The notes beneath the pieces are model-generated. The model did not search any database. It worked only from the letters and a program-made list of their open reading frames with translations, and was not told the DNA's origin. Both the position numbers and the translations under genes were made by a program. This document shows, one piece after another, positions 56,101 to 59,100 of a stretch of DNA of 64,000 nucleotides; within the stretch, counting starts at the first letter, position 1; each line of letters begins with the position of its first letter. Source of the DNA: Streptomyces iconiensis (lineage in GTDB: Bacteria > Actinomycetota > Actinomycetes > Streptomycetales > Streptomycetaceae); NCBI RefSeq assembly GCF_028657195.3, contig NZ_JANCPR020000024.1, positions 81,102-145,101 on the forward strand, in the 5' to 3' direction.

Positions 56101-59100
56101 GGACACCTCCGTGACCATGGACCACCGGCGCGCGCTCATACAGATCGCGGGGGACCCGGCCATGGCGGATGCGCCCGGCCTCGCGCGCCTCTCGGCCTGC
56201 TACCTCAAGCAGAACGGCGCGCTCACCGACGAGTTCCGCTTCACCGGGGCACACGGCGCGCGCGGTCTGAACTGGACCGGCGCACCCCTCGATCCCGCCT
56301 TCGACCTGAGCCGCACCACCACCTTCGCCGACGGCGTCGCCACGGCGCAGCCGGCACCGGCACCGTGGGGGCCCGCGCCGTACGCGGTGCTGGCCGGCGG
56401 ATCGGCTTTCACGGTCACGGTGCTCGGCAGCGGGGGCTTCCGGCGCGAAGCGCCGAAGGACGTCGTGGCCGAACTGCTCGGCCTCGACGAGGAGTTGAAC
56501 GCGCTGCCGGGTGACGTACCGCTGCTGATGGCCGTGGACCTGGCGGCCGTGGGCGGCCAGGCACTGACCCAGGACAACGCCGATCTGGTGCGCCGGAACG
56601 TATGGTCACCGAGCGGCCGTCTCGACCTGCGGGGCATGGTCGGCCTCGATGTCTCGGCCGAGCGGGAAATCGTCGGTGGCTGGCTGCTCAGCGAGCCCGG
56701 CACCCAGCCCCACGACGGGGACCGGGGCGAGGAGTGGGAGCAGCATGTGTTCTCGCTGCCCTTCATCGGCCCCGACCACCGGTCGGCAGGACACGCGTCC
56801 TTCGCGCCCGGCGACACCGGCGTACGGGCCCGGAGCCGGATGCTGCTCGACCTGCCGAAGGCGACGCACTTCGTCCACTACGACGAGGCGACCGGCGCGG
56901 TCAGCCGGCCGTTCGTCCTGCCATGGGTGGCGGCGAACGAGCCCACGCCGTACTTCGCGGCCAGGCACGGCAGGCCGGGCACCTCCCAATGGGCCCTCAC
57001 CGACGCGGGGAACGGCCGCCCCGGATTCCTGGAGACCGAGGCGCCGCGCACGTCAGGAGCGCTGAAGCGCCGCCGCAGCCTGCGGCGGCTGCCCTCCGCT
57101 TCCCCGGTCGTGGGTCCTGTCTGCTTGAGCGCGCTGCCGGAGGGCATCGGTTACGCCGGTACGTTCGGCCCGGTGCCCTTCGTGCCCGACCCGCTGGCGG
57201 TCATCTCCGAGACGCAGCAGGTGGCCAACGACCACGACCGCCCGGCATACGGCTTCCTGCGCAAGGCGCACACGGGCATCGGTTCGGTGGACGGCGAGCA
57301 CCTCGCCGCCGGCACCGACGCGCGGGGCCGCGTGTACGCGCCGCAGGTGCGGATGCCGGAGCCGCGGGGCGCCGAGCTGAACGCCCGCGCCCGTACGGCC
57401 GGGCTGCACACCGGGTACGGACCGGTGCCGGAGGCAGTGAGGGAGCGGACGCTGCGCCTCGTACGGCTGTTGCGCATGCGGTTCGGCGACCGGATCGACC
57501 AGGAACCGGAGTACGAGGAACTGCTGCGCGGCGCCGGCGCGCTGGACGCGATGCTGCGCGACGATCCCGGGCTGACCCGCGTCCCGCTGTTCACCGTGGA
57601 GCTGTTCGACCGCGTGGTGCACGCGTACCAGGCCCGGCAGTTGGCCGGCGCCCCGCAAGCCACCGGGGAGCAGCCCACGGCCACGCAGCCCACCACGCGG
57701 CAGCACACGACCATGCAGCCCACCGCGCGGCAGACGACGGCGTCCCTGCTGAAGCTGGCGGGCGCGGCGCGGGCACGGGACCCGCGGCTCGCGCTCACCG
57801 GCTTCGTTCCGCTGCCAGTGGTCGCGAACGTCGCCGCGCTGCTCGCCGACCCCGGCTTCGACGCCCTCACCACGCACACCCTTCAGCTCACGGGCCCCGC
57901 GCCGGTGGGTGAAGCGGAGCGGTCGCGGATGCTGTGGGCCGAGGTCAAGGTCCAGGAGCTGCTGGCCAGGATCGGGCAGGGCGGCGCCCAGGCCGTTGAC
58001 GCGTACGGTGCCCGTCTGCTCCACCTGCATGCGCCCGACCCGGCACGCCGTCCTGAGCTGATCCAACTCCTGCGCAGGGCAGCAGCGCTGGGCCGCGACC
58101 TGGGCCGGCCCGCCGAGGTGGCCGAGCTGCACCTGGAGCTGCGCGGCGCGCTGGCCGGCACCTCGCTGCCGGCCGCCAAGGGCGGCGCCGCGCTCGGCCG
58201 CGACCACACCGGAGCGCACCGGGGCGCCGGGCCCCTCGATTTCGATCCGGCCACGGTCACCCTGCTGCGGCGCGAACCGGACGGCAGGCTCGTGCCGGAC
58301 TCCACGGTTCCGGCGCCCTGGTACGACCCGGCAGAGCCGGCCGCGCCCCGGCCCTGGCTGTACCGGGCCCCACAGGTGCGAGGCCACGCCGTGATCGGCA
58401 CCCCGGTGCCGCACGCCGAGGTCGGCGAACTGTTCCACCGTGACCCGGAGCTGGCCGACCTCCCCTTGAACACCCCGGTCATCCTGCTCGTTGAAGGTGC
58501 CAGGCCGCGCCCGGGTGCCCCCGTCGTGGACAGCCTGCCGGGCCAGTGCGCGCTGCTCGCTGGCCGGCACATGTGGTCCGCCTACGGCACGCCGACGCTC
58601 TGGACCGACCCCGCGACAGGCAGGACCACGGTCGCCCTGGAACCGGACACCGCCGGTCGTCCGCGCCCCGTGACCGACCTCGGGCTGGTGGCCCCGGTCC
58701 ATGTACGCGGCGGGTTCGGAAACCCCAGGCCGCTCGCGCCACCGCCCGCGACCGGCGGCCCGGTGCCCACAGCCCCGGTGTCCACAGGCCCGGTGACGGC
58801 GCCCGCCCACGCCCCGTCGTTCGCAGCCCCGGCCCCCCGGGAGCGGCAGGAGACGGGCCCCGAGGAGACGGGCCATGCCGGTACGGGCCCCGAGGGGACG
58901 GGCCATGCCCGTACGGGCCCCGAGGAGACGGGCAACGACGGCCAGGCGGGCCGCCGTTACGAGCGCTCCGGACCGTCCACAGCACGGCTGGGGGACACCA
59001 CCTTCGCCCTGCACACCGGCGAGGGGCCTGGCGACGCCTTCGGCGAGGCGCTGTGCCGTGCCCTGCGCGAGGCCGGGGTGGAACCCCCGGTGGGCGAGGG

